In this document: positions 1-9,549 of the stretch, one piece after another
Position numbering within the stretch: the first letter of the stretch is position 1
How the letters are laid out: each line of letters begins with the position of its first letter
NCBI RefSeq assembly: GCF_011745365.1
Contig: NW_024468910.1
Span: forward strand, 4,947,172 to 5,011,171
Direction: 5' to 3'
Source of the DNA: Cryphonectria parasitica EP155
Taxonomy: Eukaryota; Ascomycota; Sordariomycetes; Diaporthales; Cryphonectriaceae
Length of the DNA stretch: 64,000 nt
Position numbers and translations under genes: made by a program
Notes under the pieces: generated by a model
What the model saw: only the letters and a program-made list of their open reading frames with translations
What the model was told of the DNA's origin: nothing
Database searches by the model: none

Positions 1-140
1 CACAGTGGAAGAAAGAGTACAATACGCCTGGCATGAAGTGGGACCAGCTGAGCGTCAAGTGGACGGATCGCGAGGAGCAGGAGCTCAGGAGAGCCGCGCG
101 CCAGGCTCGTGAGGGCATCGCGTTTATTGGCGTCAAGTAG
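1..140 (+). CDS. 3' end of an unidentified protein gene (partial)
   Basis: Only the last 45 codons are in the window. The third frame is open from base 3 to a TAG at 138-140. The fragment is basic and tryptophan-rich: it contains NTPGMKWDQLSVKW, then a charged helix (DREEQELRRAARQ), and ends IAFIGVK. Codon use favours G/C in third positions like the neighbouring real genes, which supports coding. I do not recognise the family. The gene runs towards PEX5 and their 3' ends converge at about 140-500. Confidence 0.55.
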   Translation, partial: QWKKEYNTPGMKWDQLSVKWTDREEQELRRAARQAREGIAFIGVK

Positions 141-503
141 ACATGATGTGCTTGGCTAAGGAATCATGACTTTTGGTTGGGTAAATTGAAGGCGGAGAGT
201 ATGTATGGGATATACAAAAGCCCAAGGAGTCTTTACTGCCTACACCACGGTGCAAAAAGCTGCGAGGCGTGAGGCGTTCATGACTTGAGCGAGAGGAAGA
301 GCAAAGCTCAAGTCGTAGCGAATGGAAAAATCTGACAAAAAAGGCCAGATCCTACTCGGTACTATGTTCATCATTCACATGCATTCTGATTATATCTCGA
401 TTGATATACCAATCTTGCCTATCATCAACCCCCCCCCCCCTTCCTTTTCTCTTTCTTTTCTCTTCCTCCTCCTCTGCCACCACCAACAAAATGAATCTTT
501 TTT
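141..503. other. Convergent 3' UTR region
   Basis: This stretch lies between the end of the partial + gene and the end of PEX5. It is relatively AT-rich, with a C12 run at 429-440 followed by a CT-rich tract. It most likely holds the 3' UTRs and polyadenylation signals of both genes. No gene is seen. Confidence 0.5.
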
Positions 504-2405
504 TCAAAACTCAAACTCGGGCCGGAAGATATCCGGATCCACCCCGAAGACAACCTTCTCGCTCAAGTCCCTCCTGCTCATGAGGGTAAACACCCTGCGC
601 AGCGTATCATACAGGGTGGTGCTGCGGTTGTGGGTGGTCATGCGGTCGAGATGCTCGTCGCTGACGTCGGCGCCGTCGCCGGTGGTGCTCAGCAGCTCCC
701 TGGCCTTCTCCCTGCCGGCCTTCTCGACGGTCTTGTGCATGGCCAGGGCGCTCAGGAGGTGGCCGGCGGCCTGCTCGTAGCAGCCAATGTTCATGCACGA
801 CACGCCGAGGTTGTAGCGGGCGCGCACAAAGTTGGGCCGCAGGGCCAGGGCCTTTTCGTAGGCTGCGATGGCCTCCTCGCTCTTGCCGCTGTTGGCGAGG
901 GTGGCGCCCAGCCGGTTCCAGAGGAGGTGCAGCTGGTTGCGCTGGTTGGCGATGCCGAGCTCCGAGGAGGCCAGCGCGGCGTGGAAGCAGTCGACGGCCT
1001 TGTCGAAGTCCTCGCTGCCGTAGAACAGGACGCCGAGGCCCACCTGCACGTCCGGGTCCATGTGCTCGCCGTCGGGGGCGTACTGCGCCGCCTCGATGAA
1101 GAGGCCTGTGATCTTGTTGTGCAGCTCTGCCCGGTCCGTGAAGCCCACCTCGGCCGGGTTGGACAGGGCATCTGGTGAGATGACCTGCGGGTATTTGACC
1201 GAGAGCCACCGCTCCAGGGTTCGGTAGGCAGTGCTGTCGTAGCCCTCGTTGGTGTAGGAGACGGCGAGCCCCATGAGGGCGTCGAGGTTGTGAGGGTCGA
1301 GCTGCAGAACCCTCTGGTATGCCCGCAGAGCCGCATCCTCCTTCTCGTTTTGTGACTGTGCCGAGCCCAGGCGCGCCCACGCCTCGATATGTTTCGGGTC
1401 CTTCTGCGCGGCAGCCTCGAATGCCAAGGCCGCCAGAGACAGGTTGCCGCCTTCGTCCATGATGCGCACGCCTTCTTCGAACGGGTTGGCCTGGTCCTTG
1501 AAGAGGTTGTCCTGCTCGAACAAATAATCCTCAATCAGGGGGTCGGCCGACATGCGCCCGCCTCCACCTCCCCAGGAATCGATGCCATCGCCCCATTTGA
1601 TGTCGAGGTCGTCGTCGGGCATGGACCGCATCGCCGCCTCGCCTTCTTGTATTCCCTTCCATATTGACTCGAAATCTCCAAAGCCCGTCTCCGATTCCAT
1701 CAGCTTCTCGTCCATCTGGTTCAGCTCCTCCTCCATGGCCAGGGACTCGTCGTGCTCATCATGCAGCTTGAACTGCTCCTCGAACCTCGTCTGCAGCTCC
1801 TGTGTGTCCACCTCCTTCCCCTTGCCCTTCACATCGGTCTGGTAGTTTTGCTGTGCCGGCGCCTGCTGCTGTTGTTGTGAGTACATGGGCATGCCCCCAT
1901 ACATGCCCTGCTGCATCATCCCCATCGACATGGGTCCTGCCCCCATCATCATGGGCCTCTGGTACGTCGAGACGGTCATGGACTGTGCCTGTGGGGCCGG
2001 ACTCGACCTCGCATTGGCGGAGCGGTTCGCTGCCTGGAACTTGGCAAACTCATCGGGAGTAAATGAAGGAGAGAAGGACGGCGGCGACACAGACTGCGCA
2101 CGGAGGTGCATGCTGTGTGCAGGATCGATGTGGATCTGACCGCCGGACGCGGGACCAGGGCCCTGCCGTTGCAAGGCCATCTCCACCGGCATGTTGGGAT
2201 TCTGCTGCATGAAGGCGTTCATCTTGCCGTCGAGCGGTGTGCCAGGACCCGCGCTGCTTCGGAAGCCCTGTGCCGAGGCACCGCCGGGGCCGGTGTTCAT
2301 AAAGCGGTCCCGCTGGAGGCTGCTGTCGCCTTGCACATGCTTGCTCATCTGGCTGAGGGGGTTCGACGTCGAGCACTCGGCGCCGCCGCCCATGAAAGAG
2401 GCCAT
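504..2405 (-). CDS. PEX5: Peroxisomal targeting signal 1 receptor PEX5 (TPR protein)
   Basis: PEX5 is the cycling receptor that binds C-terminal SKL-type signals of matrix proteins in the cytosol and docks at the peroxisome membrane. The single-exon gene encodes 633 aa, usual for fungi. The start at 2405 was chosen because it gives the family N-terminus: GGAECS carries the conserved cysteine (Cys11), the known site of export-related monoubiquitination, followed by NPLSQ and a QRDR motif. Residues about 45-230 are low-complexity and Q/M/P-rich. An acidic block with DFESIWKGIQ precedes the C-terminal TPR domain (about 305-570), where helices such as EAWARLGSAQSQNEKEDAALRA and the LWNRLGATLANSGKSEEAI repeat are clear. 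Classical WxxxF/Y pentapeptides are not obvious in the part I read. The open frame extends 41 codons upstream of this ATG, but that part is serine-rich and unlike the family. Confidence 0.93.
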   Translation of the reverse strand: MASFMGGGAECSTSNPLSQMSKHVQGDSSLQRDRFMNTGPGGASAQGFRSSAGPGTPLDGKMNAFMQQNPNMPVEMALQRQGPGPASGGQIHIDPAHSMHLRAQSVSPPSFSPSFTPDEFAKFQAANRSANARSSPAPQAQSMTVSTYQRPMMMGAGPMSMGMMQQGMYGGMPMYSQQQQQAPAQQNYQTDVKGKGKEVDTQELQTRFEEQFKLHDEHDESLAMEEELNQMDEKLMESETGFGDFESIWKGIQEGEAAMRSMPDDDLDIKWGDGIDSWGGGGGRMSADPLIEDYLFEQDNLFKDQANPFEEGVRIMDEGGNLSLAALAFEAAAQKDPKHIEAWARLGSAQSQNEKEDAALRAYQRVLQLDPHNLDALMGLAVSYTNEGYDSTAYRTLERWLSVKYPQVISPDALSNPAEVGFTDRAELHNKITGLFIEAAQYAPDGEHMDPDVQVGLGVLFYGSEDFDKAVDCFHAALASSELGIANQRNQLHLLWNRLGATLANSGKSEEAIAAYEKALALRPNFVRARYNLGVSCMNIGCYEQAAGHLLSALAMHKTVEKAGREKARELLSTTGDGADVSDEHLDRMTTHNRSTTLYDTLRRVFTLMSRRDLSEKVVFGVDPDIFRPEFEF

Positions 2406-3311
2406 GGTCCTGGCGTGATTGGGAGGCAGTCTCCCTAGATGTATGGATGAGGACCGGAGTGTGGTTTGGGGGTGAGACAAAGGAAGCCTAAGGACGTCGG
2501 CGTTCGAGGATGATCGAGAGGGCAGCAAGCGGATGTCGAGTGTTTCTCTGTTTTGAGTACTGAATATGACGTTTGGATCTCTTGATCTTCCACAGGTGGA
2601 TGGGTGAAATCAGTGAGCTGGTATGGAAGAGGACGAGGACGAGGAGAGAAGGGGAAATAGGAAGGAGGCTGGGAGGGAAGGCTGTCGTGTGTTGTTCTTG
2701 TGGTTTGTTCTGACGTGGGGTTTATTTTGAGGGGCGAGAAGTGTAAGGACGGGCCGAGGAACCAGTGGAGATACGGTACATGTTTGGTCACCTGCGGCTA
2801 ACTTTACCGAGGCTCCATGGTGGCACTCTACGGGTACTCTAGTCCATATGCTTGGTGACAGTTGATGACCCACCAACCCTGGACGCTTTCACACTCCGTG
2901 CATGTACTATCCAGGTGAGAAGGGGAGACTTTTCATTGAAACTCGAGAACACGTACACTACATGAGCAACGTTACAGTGCCATAACGTGCCGCATTAAAA
3001 ATCAAGCGCGCAATAACATCTTCCAGTCCGAACGTGTACGATTTTTTGTATGAATATCATTGTGGACCCGGAAAAAAAATGACTCCCTCGAGACACCAAA
3101 CCCTGTCCATACTTGTCACCTTGGCCTGTCTCATCCTGAGAAACACCCTTCTCCGTCTCACAACTGCTGGTGACTGGATTGAGGTGTTGAAAGACCTGCG
3201 AAAGACCTTGCCCCTTCCGCCTCCTCGCTTCGTAGACACAGGTAAAGCGCTACAACAACAGCCTGGCTCCCCAATCCCTTTTGCCTTCTTGTCCACATCT
3301 TGCTGCTATGC
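2406..3311. other. PEX5 leader and promoter plus 3' UTR of the upstream RRM gene
   Basis: PEX5 and the RRM gene are both on the - strand, so this gap holds the RRM gene's 3' UTR (towards 3311) and the PEX5 promoter and leader (towards 2406). The stretch 2610-2700 is purine-rich on the + strand, so it is pyrimidine-rich in the PEX5 transcript sense, as in many fungal leaders. No separate gene was found. Confidence 0.4.
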
Positions 3312-4408
3312 TCATGACGATTGCTGCTGGCCCGCGAGCGGGTTCTTGGACACATCAGCAGCATAATCCAGCCTCAGCTCGCGGCCGCCAATCGTGATGC
3401 CCTGGAGGTGCTTCATCGCCGCGGTGGCGGCCTCGACATCGGTGAAGTCGGCGTGAGCGAATCCGCGGGGCCATCCGGTGGTGCGGTCAACAGCAACACG
3501 AACATCCGTCACGTTGTTAAGCTCGCGGAAGATGCGGTTCAACTCGGCGTCGGTCGTCTCATAAGGAATGTTGCCAATGTACAGCGATCTAGTGGGGCCG
3601 ACACTGCGGCTCGACTTGTTTTCTCTGGTACGTGGGGAGCGAGGGGAGACCGAGATGCGGCGGCCGTGCCAGAAAGAGGAGTTGGTACCGTCGACAGCCT
3701 GCTCCATGGCTTCGCGGGTGGTGAACCAGACGAATCCGTATCTGTGGTGACATCCACCCGTCAGAAAAAGGTTGACCAGAGGCTGCCAAGCACAAACTGG
3801 CTGCTGGAATTCTATTTAAAGTGGAAGGAAAGGAACGGGAAGGGGAATCAAAGATAGCAAAACCCTACCCTCTGCTCAGACCACGAGAATCGCGTGCAAC
3901 GGCAACCTTGGTGATCTCGCCATATTTCTCGTACGCCTCCCTCAGGTGGTCCTCGTTGGCCTCGAAGACCATGTTCCGGATGAACAGTCCGTGTCCAGGC
4001 TCATTGGGGTCTGCTCGATCGGGTCAACGGCTGCGCACTCCTGACGAAGTATTTGTATTCAAATCAGGTAGAATCTGTGCCTTGAGCACAAGGGACTCGC
4101 TTACCCCCAGCCTTAGCAGGCGTCTCCGGAGCAGCAGCGCCTTCGCCTTCTTCCTCGGCGACGCGAAGAGTCTGCGAGAAGCATCGCACGGCGATGGGAG
4201 CGATGATACGTGCTGAGGGAACAGCAGCGAACTGTGTGGCAATTCCAAACACCGAGATCTTGGTCGAAGGAACTCGAGAGGCCGAGACAGCCACCCTCGT
4301 GGCGGCACGTCGAAGAGGATTCCTGCAGATGGGACATGTCGCATTAGGGCTCGAGATCGAAATAGACAGGCTATAGAAACAAAGAAGGAAGAGCGATTTG
4401 ACTTACAT
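3312..4408 (-). CDS. Mitochondrial-type RNA-binding protein with two RRM domains
   Basis: Four exons: 4407-4408, 4105-4322, 3869-4010 and 3741-3312. They join to 263 codons plus a stop. The introns have good ends (GTAAGT, GTAAGC and GTAGGG donors; CTGCAG, GAGCAG and CCACAG acceptors). The start codon is split: AT is in exon 1 and G opens exon 2. Residues 1 to about 60 are rich in R, A, S and V with few acidic residues (it begins NPLRRAATRV), as in mitochondrial presequences. RRM1 has RNP2 LFIRNMVF (about 82) and RNP1 RGYGFVWF (120-127). RRM2 has RNP2 LYIGNIPY (174-181) and RNP1 RGFAHADF (213-220). A short glutamine/serine tail follows. The likely role is RNA binding in mitochondria, but the RNA target cannot be inferred. 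Localisation is an inference; the two RRMs are clear. Confidence 0.85.
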
Positions 4409-4827
4409 TTTGAACAAGAGACAATGGACCGAGTAATCAGACCAAAAAAATACCTTATGTAGGAAAGAAAGAGAAGAAGATGCAATTGCAGGTCGGGTGA
4501 TCACTTTGACAATAGCGGAGGGACGCGCCAAAAGCAAAAAAAAGTTACCGTATTGCCCTCGCCTAATTTTTTTCGAGCTTGCGATGAACACCCCTGTAGT
4601 TTAATTACGTAATACAACATCAAGTCACCCGCACCCGTGATGATGCTGCTGTTCCTGTCCGGCACTACGGGAGAAGTTCAGGGTTTGCTCATAAAAGAAG
4701 ATGGGGTATAAAAATGGTGAAGCCCATGGCATCTACACAAACAGTTCCGCCTTGCCTCGTGTTCCAATGGCTCGTTCCCTCACAATTGACCTCGTCCTGG
4801 GAACATTTCTGGCCACAAAGGTTCTCT
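4409..4827. other. RRM gene promoter and dynein intermediate chain 3' UTR
   Basis: This 419-nt gap lies between two - strand genes. It is AT-richer than the coding DNA. The upper part is the 3' UTR of the dynein gene (towards 4828) and the lower part is the upstream region of the RRM gene. The frame preceding the split ATG is open to about 4591 but contains no earlier ATG. No gene is seen. Confidence 0.4.
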
Positions 4828-6970
4828 CTACACTTCCGTCGCTCCATTGGCACCCATCGTCTCGACCCGATTCACGAGTTTCTTGACATTGGTCCACTCC
4901 TCGTTCCTGAGACTCTCCTTCCCGCCCAGATCCGGTCCAACCTCGAACACTGTCAGGGCACCATCAATACCACCCGCAGCGAGCCTCTTGCCCTCCTGCT
5001 GTTCCCAGCGCACCTTGTTGAGACTCTTGGATAGCATAGTCCGGCTGTCCTTCCTGGGGCTGGGACTTATCCTTGTCACCGGCTCTTCCGTCTCGACGGT
5101 GATGTCCCACAGCTCCAGCCAGCCCGCACCGTCGACGAGTGCGAACACACCTGGCTTCACAGGCGACCAGGCCGCGTCGTAGACAACGTCTTCTCGCACA
5201 AAGTCCATCAGGTGTGAGACTGCGCCCTCTCCGCTGGCACCCAGACCACCAATGGTCGACGTCGTGGCTGGCGCGCGGACCTTCCAGAGCTTAACGCTCC
5301 AGTCCAGACTGCTGGAGAGGACCAGGTCGCCTAGGTCGACGGGACCCCTGGCCGGATGGAAGTCGACAGACATGACCGGGCCGGCATGGCCCTTGTAACT
5401 GACTCGTGGGTCAACACCCGCCTTGGCTCCGGCACGGTCATACCTGTGACAGGGGAAGATTGTACCCTCCTCCGTCCCGACCAGGAAAAACGTAGGGTCG
5501 GCCTGAGGGAAGGATAGGCATAGTGGGCTGATGTAGTCGGTCTTGTTTGGTGGTGGCGCGGCCAGGTTCAGTGTCTCCTGCGGCTGTGCCAGCATGTCGA
5601 CGGTCCAGCCACAGACGGTCCCGTCCGTGGAGCATGATATGATATTGTTGGCGTTTTGTGTGCCGATGATGTCAAGGGCATAGACGGGGTGTGTGTGGCC
5701 ATAGCCGGTCAGAGGCGTCTTCTGAACTGGTGCAGCTCGTGCTCTGGTGTCCCACAAGAGAACTTGTCCACTGTACGCACCGCCGACAATGAGATTGGGG
5801 TGGAAGGGGGAGAATTTTGCTGTGAGAATGTCGGACTGTGCGTGGAACACGAATTCGGGCCGGTCGTGGAGCTCCAGATTCCAGACCTGGACAATGCCGT
5901 CTGGCTCGTGCGGGGCTGATGGATTCTTGGTGTACGATGCCAATACCAGCTCCTGGAATTTGGGTGAGAAGTCGATGGCGCTGACCATGCGCTTTTTCGA
6001 CCACCTCTCATCATAGAATTGCCGTTTTTCCTTCACCTTCCGCCGGCCCTTGCCCCCGGTATTGCCCTGCTCATCATCGTCGTCGATGTCCTCCGCCTGC
6101 AGTGTGTAGTCTGTCAAGATATCATACTGATCCAGTGCCTTTTCGATGACCTTGACAGACCGGTCAAAAAAGTCGACAAATTCGTCTGATGCGATGATAG
6201 CATCCAGCTCGTCGTTGGTCAGATTTCTGCTCGCAAAGTTCGACGTCGACAGCGCCGCATTCTTGCCGTCTCCGCCCGTGAGCTCCTTCGTGGCCTGCAG
6301 CTCATCCTCCAGCTCTTGCCGGATCTTCTGCCGGAGCTCCTCCTCCTTGTCCCGCTCTCGTCGGCTCATGCGCTTGTTGGATGTGGAAGACGCATCTTCG
6401 GCGAGCGAATCCACAGAGAATGTTCGCGACCGCAGTGGCGCCGCCGGTAGCAAGTCCTCGGACGTCTGAACACCTTTGCTGTAGGAGAAGATCTCCTTGA
6501 CTGGCGAGGGCGGACACTCGTAGACCGTCGTCAGCGGGGCTGCAGTCAACACCTGCGGATGGCTGTAGACCGTCTGCGTCAGGCTCTCGGCCCCAGGCGG
6601 TAACGTGAACTCCGACGCCGCGACATTGCTGAGCTCTCCCGCACTCAACACACTGTTCGGTCGACTGCCTCTGTGGACTGGAGATGCAGCACCGCCCGTC
6701 GATATTGACCCAGGACGGCTCTCGCCAACGAGGCTGTTGATGAGGGATTCGATTTCTCGGCGGTTATCGGCTCGGCCAGGGGTCGGTGAGATCAACTACT
6801 TTGCTGTTCAGCTCGAGCGAGAGGCAGCAGGGACAGACACGGGGAATTCAAACCTCGCTCCCACCAAAACTTGTACGACCGCCGCCTTGAGTCTGGCGCA
6901 ACTCCCTCTGGCGCTTCAGCTCTGCTAGCTTCGCCTTTTTGGCGAGGATCTCCTCCCGTCGTTGCTGCAT
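4828..6970 (-). CDS. Cytoplasmic dynein intermediate chain (WD40)
   Basis: This is the cargo-binding subunit of cytoplasmic dynein, which links the heavy chain to light chains, dynactin and NudE for retrograde transport and nuclear migration in hyphae. Exon 1 (6854-6970, 39 codons) encodes a charged coiled-coil start (QQRREEILAKKAKLAEL). A 58-nt intron (6796-6853, unusual donor GTTTGA) joins it to exon 2 (4828-6795). The product is 694 aa. Evidence: the SYSKGVQTSED segment matches the known LC8/Tctex light-chain site (SYSKETQT in animals). The LTNDELDAIIASDEF block matches the conserved helix before the propeller. WD repeats run from about residue 305 to the C-terminus (for example VYALDIIGTQNANNIISCS and VMSVDFHP). 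The gene diverges from the ATP synthase subunit e gene. The family call is firm; the donor site is the least certain detail. Confidence 0.93.
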
Positions 6971-7574
6971 TTTGGTAGTGCCCTTTAGTAACCCATCTCA
7001 AGATGATCTCGTGTCTGTAGTCCGAAGAACTGTGGTTTTCTAATAAATAAAAAAAGTATGTGTAGCAATTCTGAAGCTGTCTGGGCTGTGCAGTCGTTTG
7101 GATGGAGCTGAGAGGGAAATCTTGTGGAAGATACCAAGGTACCCTAGTGCGGCAGATGTCTCTTTGTCAATGGTGATGGTCGCGATGGGGCCAAGCAATC
7201 AGGCACATGCGTCGCAGTCCTCACCACTCGGGGCCTATGGTTGGGCTCTAGCGGCACACCAGGGGGGGGGGGGGGGAACGTTCAAAGGTAGACAAGGTGG
7301 TCCGAGCTTTTCCCAGCCAGTTTTGCCAGCCGCTTCGGCTTTGGGACGAATCTTGGCGTGCCTGGGAAGCTCTGGGCTGGTCTCTCGCGAAAATTCCCGA
7401 CTACTGGCTCAAACCTCGCAATCTAGCCAAGCTACTCTAAACAAATTCCCTCTGCTCGACGGCTGTTCCACCCTGGGTCATTCGACATCAATTGGCCGCC
7501 TCCACGATCTCTCTCTTTCCTTCTTTTCCCTCGCCTGTCGCTGAAGGTCGCGAGGCGCCTTCAAATCCTCCCAA
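6971..7574. promoter_or_regulatory. Shared divergent promoter region with a G15 tract
   Basis: About 600 nt separate the divergent starts of the dynein intermediate chain (-) and ATP synthase subunit e (+), so both promoters must lie here. It carries a run of 15 G at 7262-7276 and a pyrimidine-rich stretch at 7500-7545 just upstream of the subunit e ATG, typical of fungal transcription start regions. No gene is seen inside. Confidence 0.45.
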
Positions 7575-8146
7575 ATGTCTGCCACATCCGGAGTTAATGT
7601 ACGTGCACAAAGTCCTGCCGTCGTCCCACGGCCCCTTTCTCGCGCGCACGACCACACACACAGAAACCAATTTGTCTGTCAATCGTGGCGTATTCTGTGG
7701 CGCACATATCGTGATGGCGAGGCCAGTTCGGGAGAGAGAGAGAGAGAGAGACAGAAAGACACAAGAAAGCTGATCAAGGTCTGCAGGTACTCCGGTACTC
7801 CGCTCTCGCCTTTGGCGTCTTCTACGGATTCACCCACCAAAGATCAATCAACGCTACCCAGAGGGCAGCTGCGGAGAAGAGGGAATATGAGCACAAGCAG
7901 CAATTAATAGAGAAGGCCAAGGCTGAGTTTGCGAAGAAGAACAGCCCGGCAGCAGCGGCCTCGACGACCGGTGGATGTGAGTGAAAGACTCCGGATATGT
8001 TCCTCTCTCTCAAACTGCAACATAATTTTTTATCATCTTTGGACGAGGCCCGAGCGCTGACAGCAGGATTAGTGAATCAAGATCCGATGAGCGCGAATTT
8101 CGACCTGGAGGCATTCTTCAACGCCCTGGTCAAGGAGAACCCTTAG
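7575..8146 (+). CDS. ATP21: Mitochondrial F1Fo ATP synthase subunit e
   Basis: A small inner-membrane subunit that promotes ATP synthase dimers and cristae shape (yeast Tim11/Atp21). Three exons, 7575-7598, 7787-7976 and 8073-8146, give 95 aa. The introns are 7599-7786 (GTACGT..CTGCAG) and 7977-8072 (GTGAGT..ATTAG). The protein begins MSATSGVN and then has the membrane segment VLRYSALAFGVFYGFTHQ with the GxFYG dimerisation motif expected for subunit e. A charged helix rich in K, E and A (EKREYEHKQQLIEKAKAEF) follows, and the C-terminus ends FFNALVKENP. The 8-codon first exon and the third exon are too short for simple ORF scanning. Intron 1 carries a (GA)n tract at 7732-7750. Length and motif fit the family well. 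Confidence 0.88.
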
Positions 8147-9549
8147 GTCCTGGTCCACCTGGGCTCACAATTTGGGATAGGAAGCTCTCGTTGCGGTAGG
8201 CACGGCAGGGAGGGGGCTCGGCGGAGAGACGACGCCTCGCAAGGAACACAAAAGGGACGATCGGTGGCGTGGCCGACGCACACAAAGCAGCTCCGGGCAA
8301 CCTTACGATTCACCGGGATTGCGGCTTTAGATTTTTTCTTTACCGACCTAGATACCTACCGAGGTCTGTACGACTGTACACTACTGAACTAGATGGCATT
8401 TTCCAAAAAAAAAAAAAAAACCGGACTGTACTCGTGACCGATCAAAGTATTGGTGATGACATGGCGAAGGTAGATGACATCCGGCTCACTCTTCACGATG
8501 TTCAATGCATCACCCAAATACCATCCGTGGACTGGAATTCAAGTGGCAGAAAGCGGGAGGTAAAGACATATCAAAATTCGTTCCAGGACTAGACATTGAA
8601 AATTCCATTCATAGTTCTAGGGCTGTATTGTGATGGAGTAGCCAAGGGGGATGTCGCTCTCTTGTTGCACTCTTCTTGGGTTTGTTTTCTTGGGCTGTTG
8701 CTACTGGACTTCGTGTGCAGCCTACAGGCAGAAGTTGTCAACAGCCTCTATACAGATCTGATAGTGCTCTTATGTTTGAATGAGTAAATACTTGAATGCT
8801 TACTTAGGTCATTATCTTTCCATTTTTGCTCCAAATGTGGACAGCTTCTGGTCAGCCAGGACTTTTTGAAAACGCACAGTACTTTGGGACAGAATATCAA
8901 ACGGTGCCAAAGCATTGATCTCTAGGGGGAAGGGTGTTTCTGTCCCATCGATTAGGCTTGTCGCACAAGTCTTCAACTGTCCTTGGAAGGGAAGACCTTC
9001 AGCATTCCAGACACAGACAAGTGCCTGCATCTGCACTTTATACAAATTTTTGTTGCGTTTTTCGTCAACACAATGAACCATCCATCCACTTACTTTCTCC
9101 TATTCTAATCACTAAATACTTTATGCACACCTTCCATAGTCTCGAGAACCAGAGTATGGTGACCTGAGGTGTCGACCAACGCAGCTCGAAAGAAAAGACT
9201 GAACGAAATTCAACAGCAGGTGGCTTGTGCCTCTCATAGTACCATCCATAGTACAGACAACTGACTACCACGGTTCTGGGTCTGGGGAGCTAGAAACCCT
9301 GCCCCTGCATCGAGGTCTTGGCTGCCGCGGGTGTGGGACCCACCCCCCTGTCAGAGCTTCGTCAGTCTCCAACTGTGTCCTTTCCAGCATCTCAACTTCT
9401 GGGAGCTTATATGGAATTTAGGAAAGTCTTGTTTGTGGTCAGGAACGACACACAACCATTGACTGATTGATTCCTTTCCCCTTCTTTTTCCTCCCCAGGC
9501 CCTGCCTGCTTTTTCTTCCTCCTCTTGGTCGCCAATAACCCAGCCCAAC
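8147..9549. other. Intergenic region between subunit e and STT3
   Basis: About 1.4 kb. The first part is the subunit e 3' UTR, with an A16 run near 8405-8420. The middle (8590-9170) is AT-rich. A - strand frame at 8812-9081 is open for 89 codons and looks mildly protein-like, but it has no recognisable family, no supporting exons and only a weak context. The right part is the STT3 promoter, with a CT-rich leader at 9470-9530 just before the ATG. No gene is called. Confidence 0.4.

Noticed and set aside
2406..2528. Upstream 41-codon extension of the PEX5 frame
   Set aside because: It is Ser/Pro-rich and unlike the PEX5 N-terminus; the ATG at 2405 gives the conserved GGAECS start.
8812..9081. 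89-codon - strand frame between subunit e and STT3
   Set aside because: Mildly protein-like, but no family recognised, no partner exons, and it lies in AT-rich spacer.
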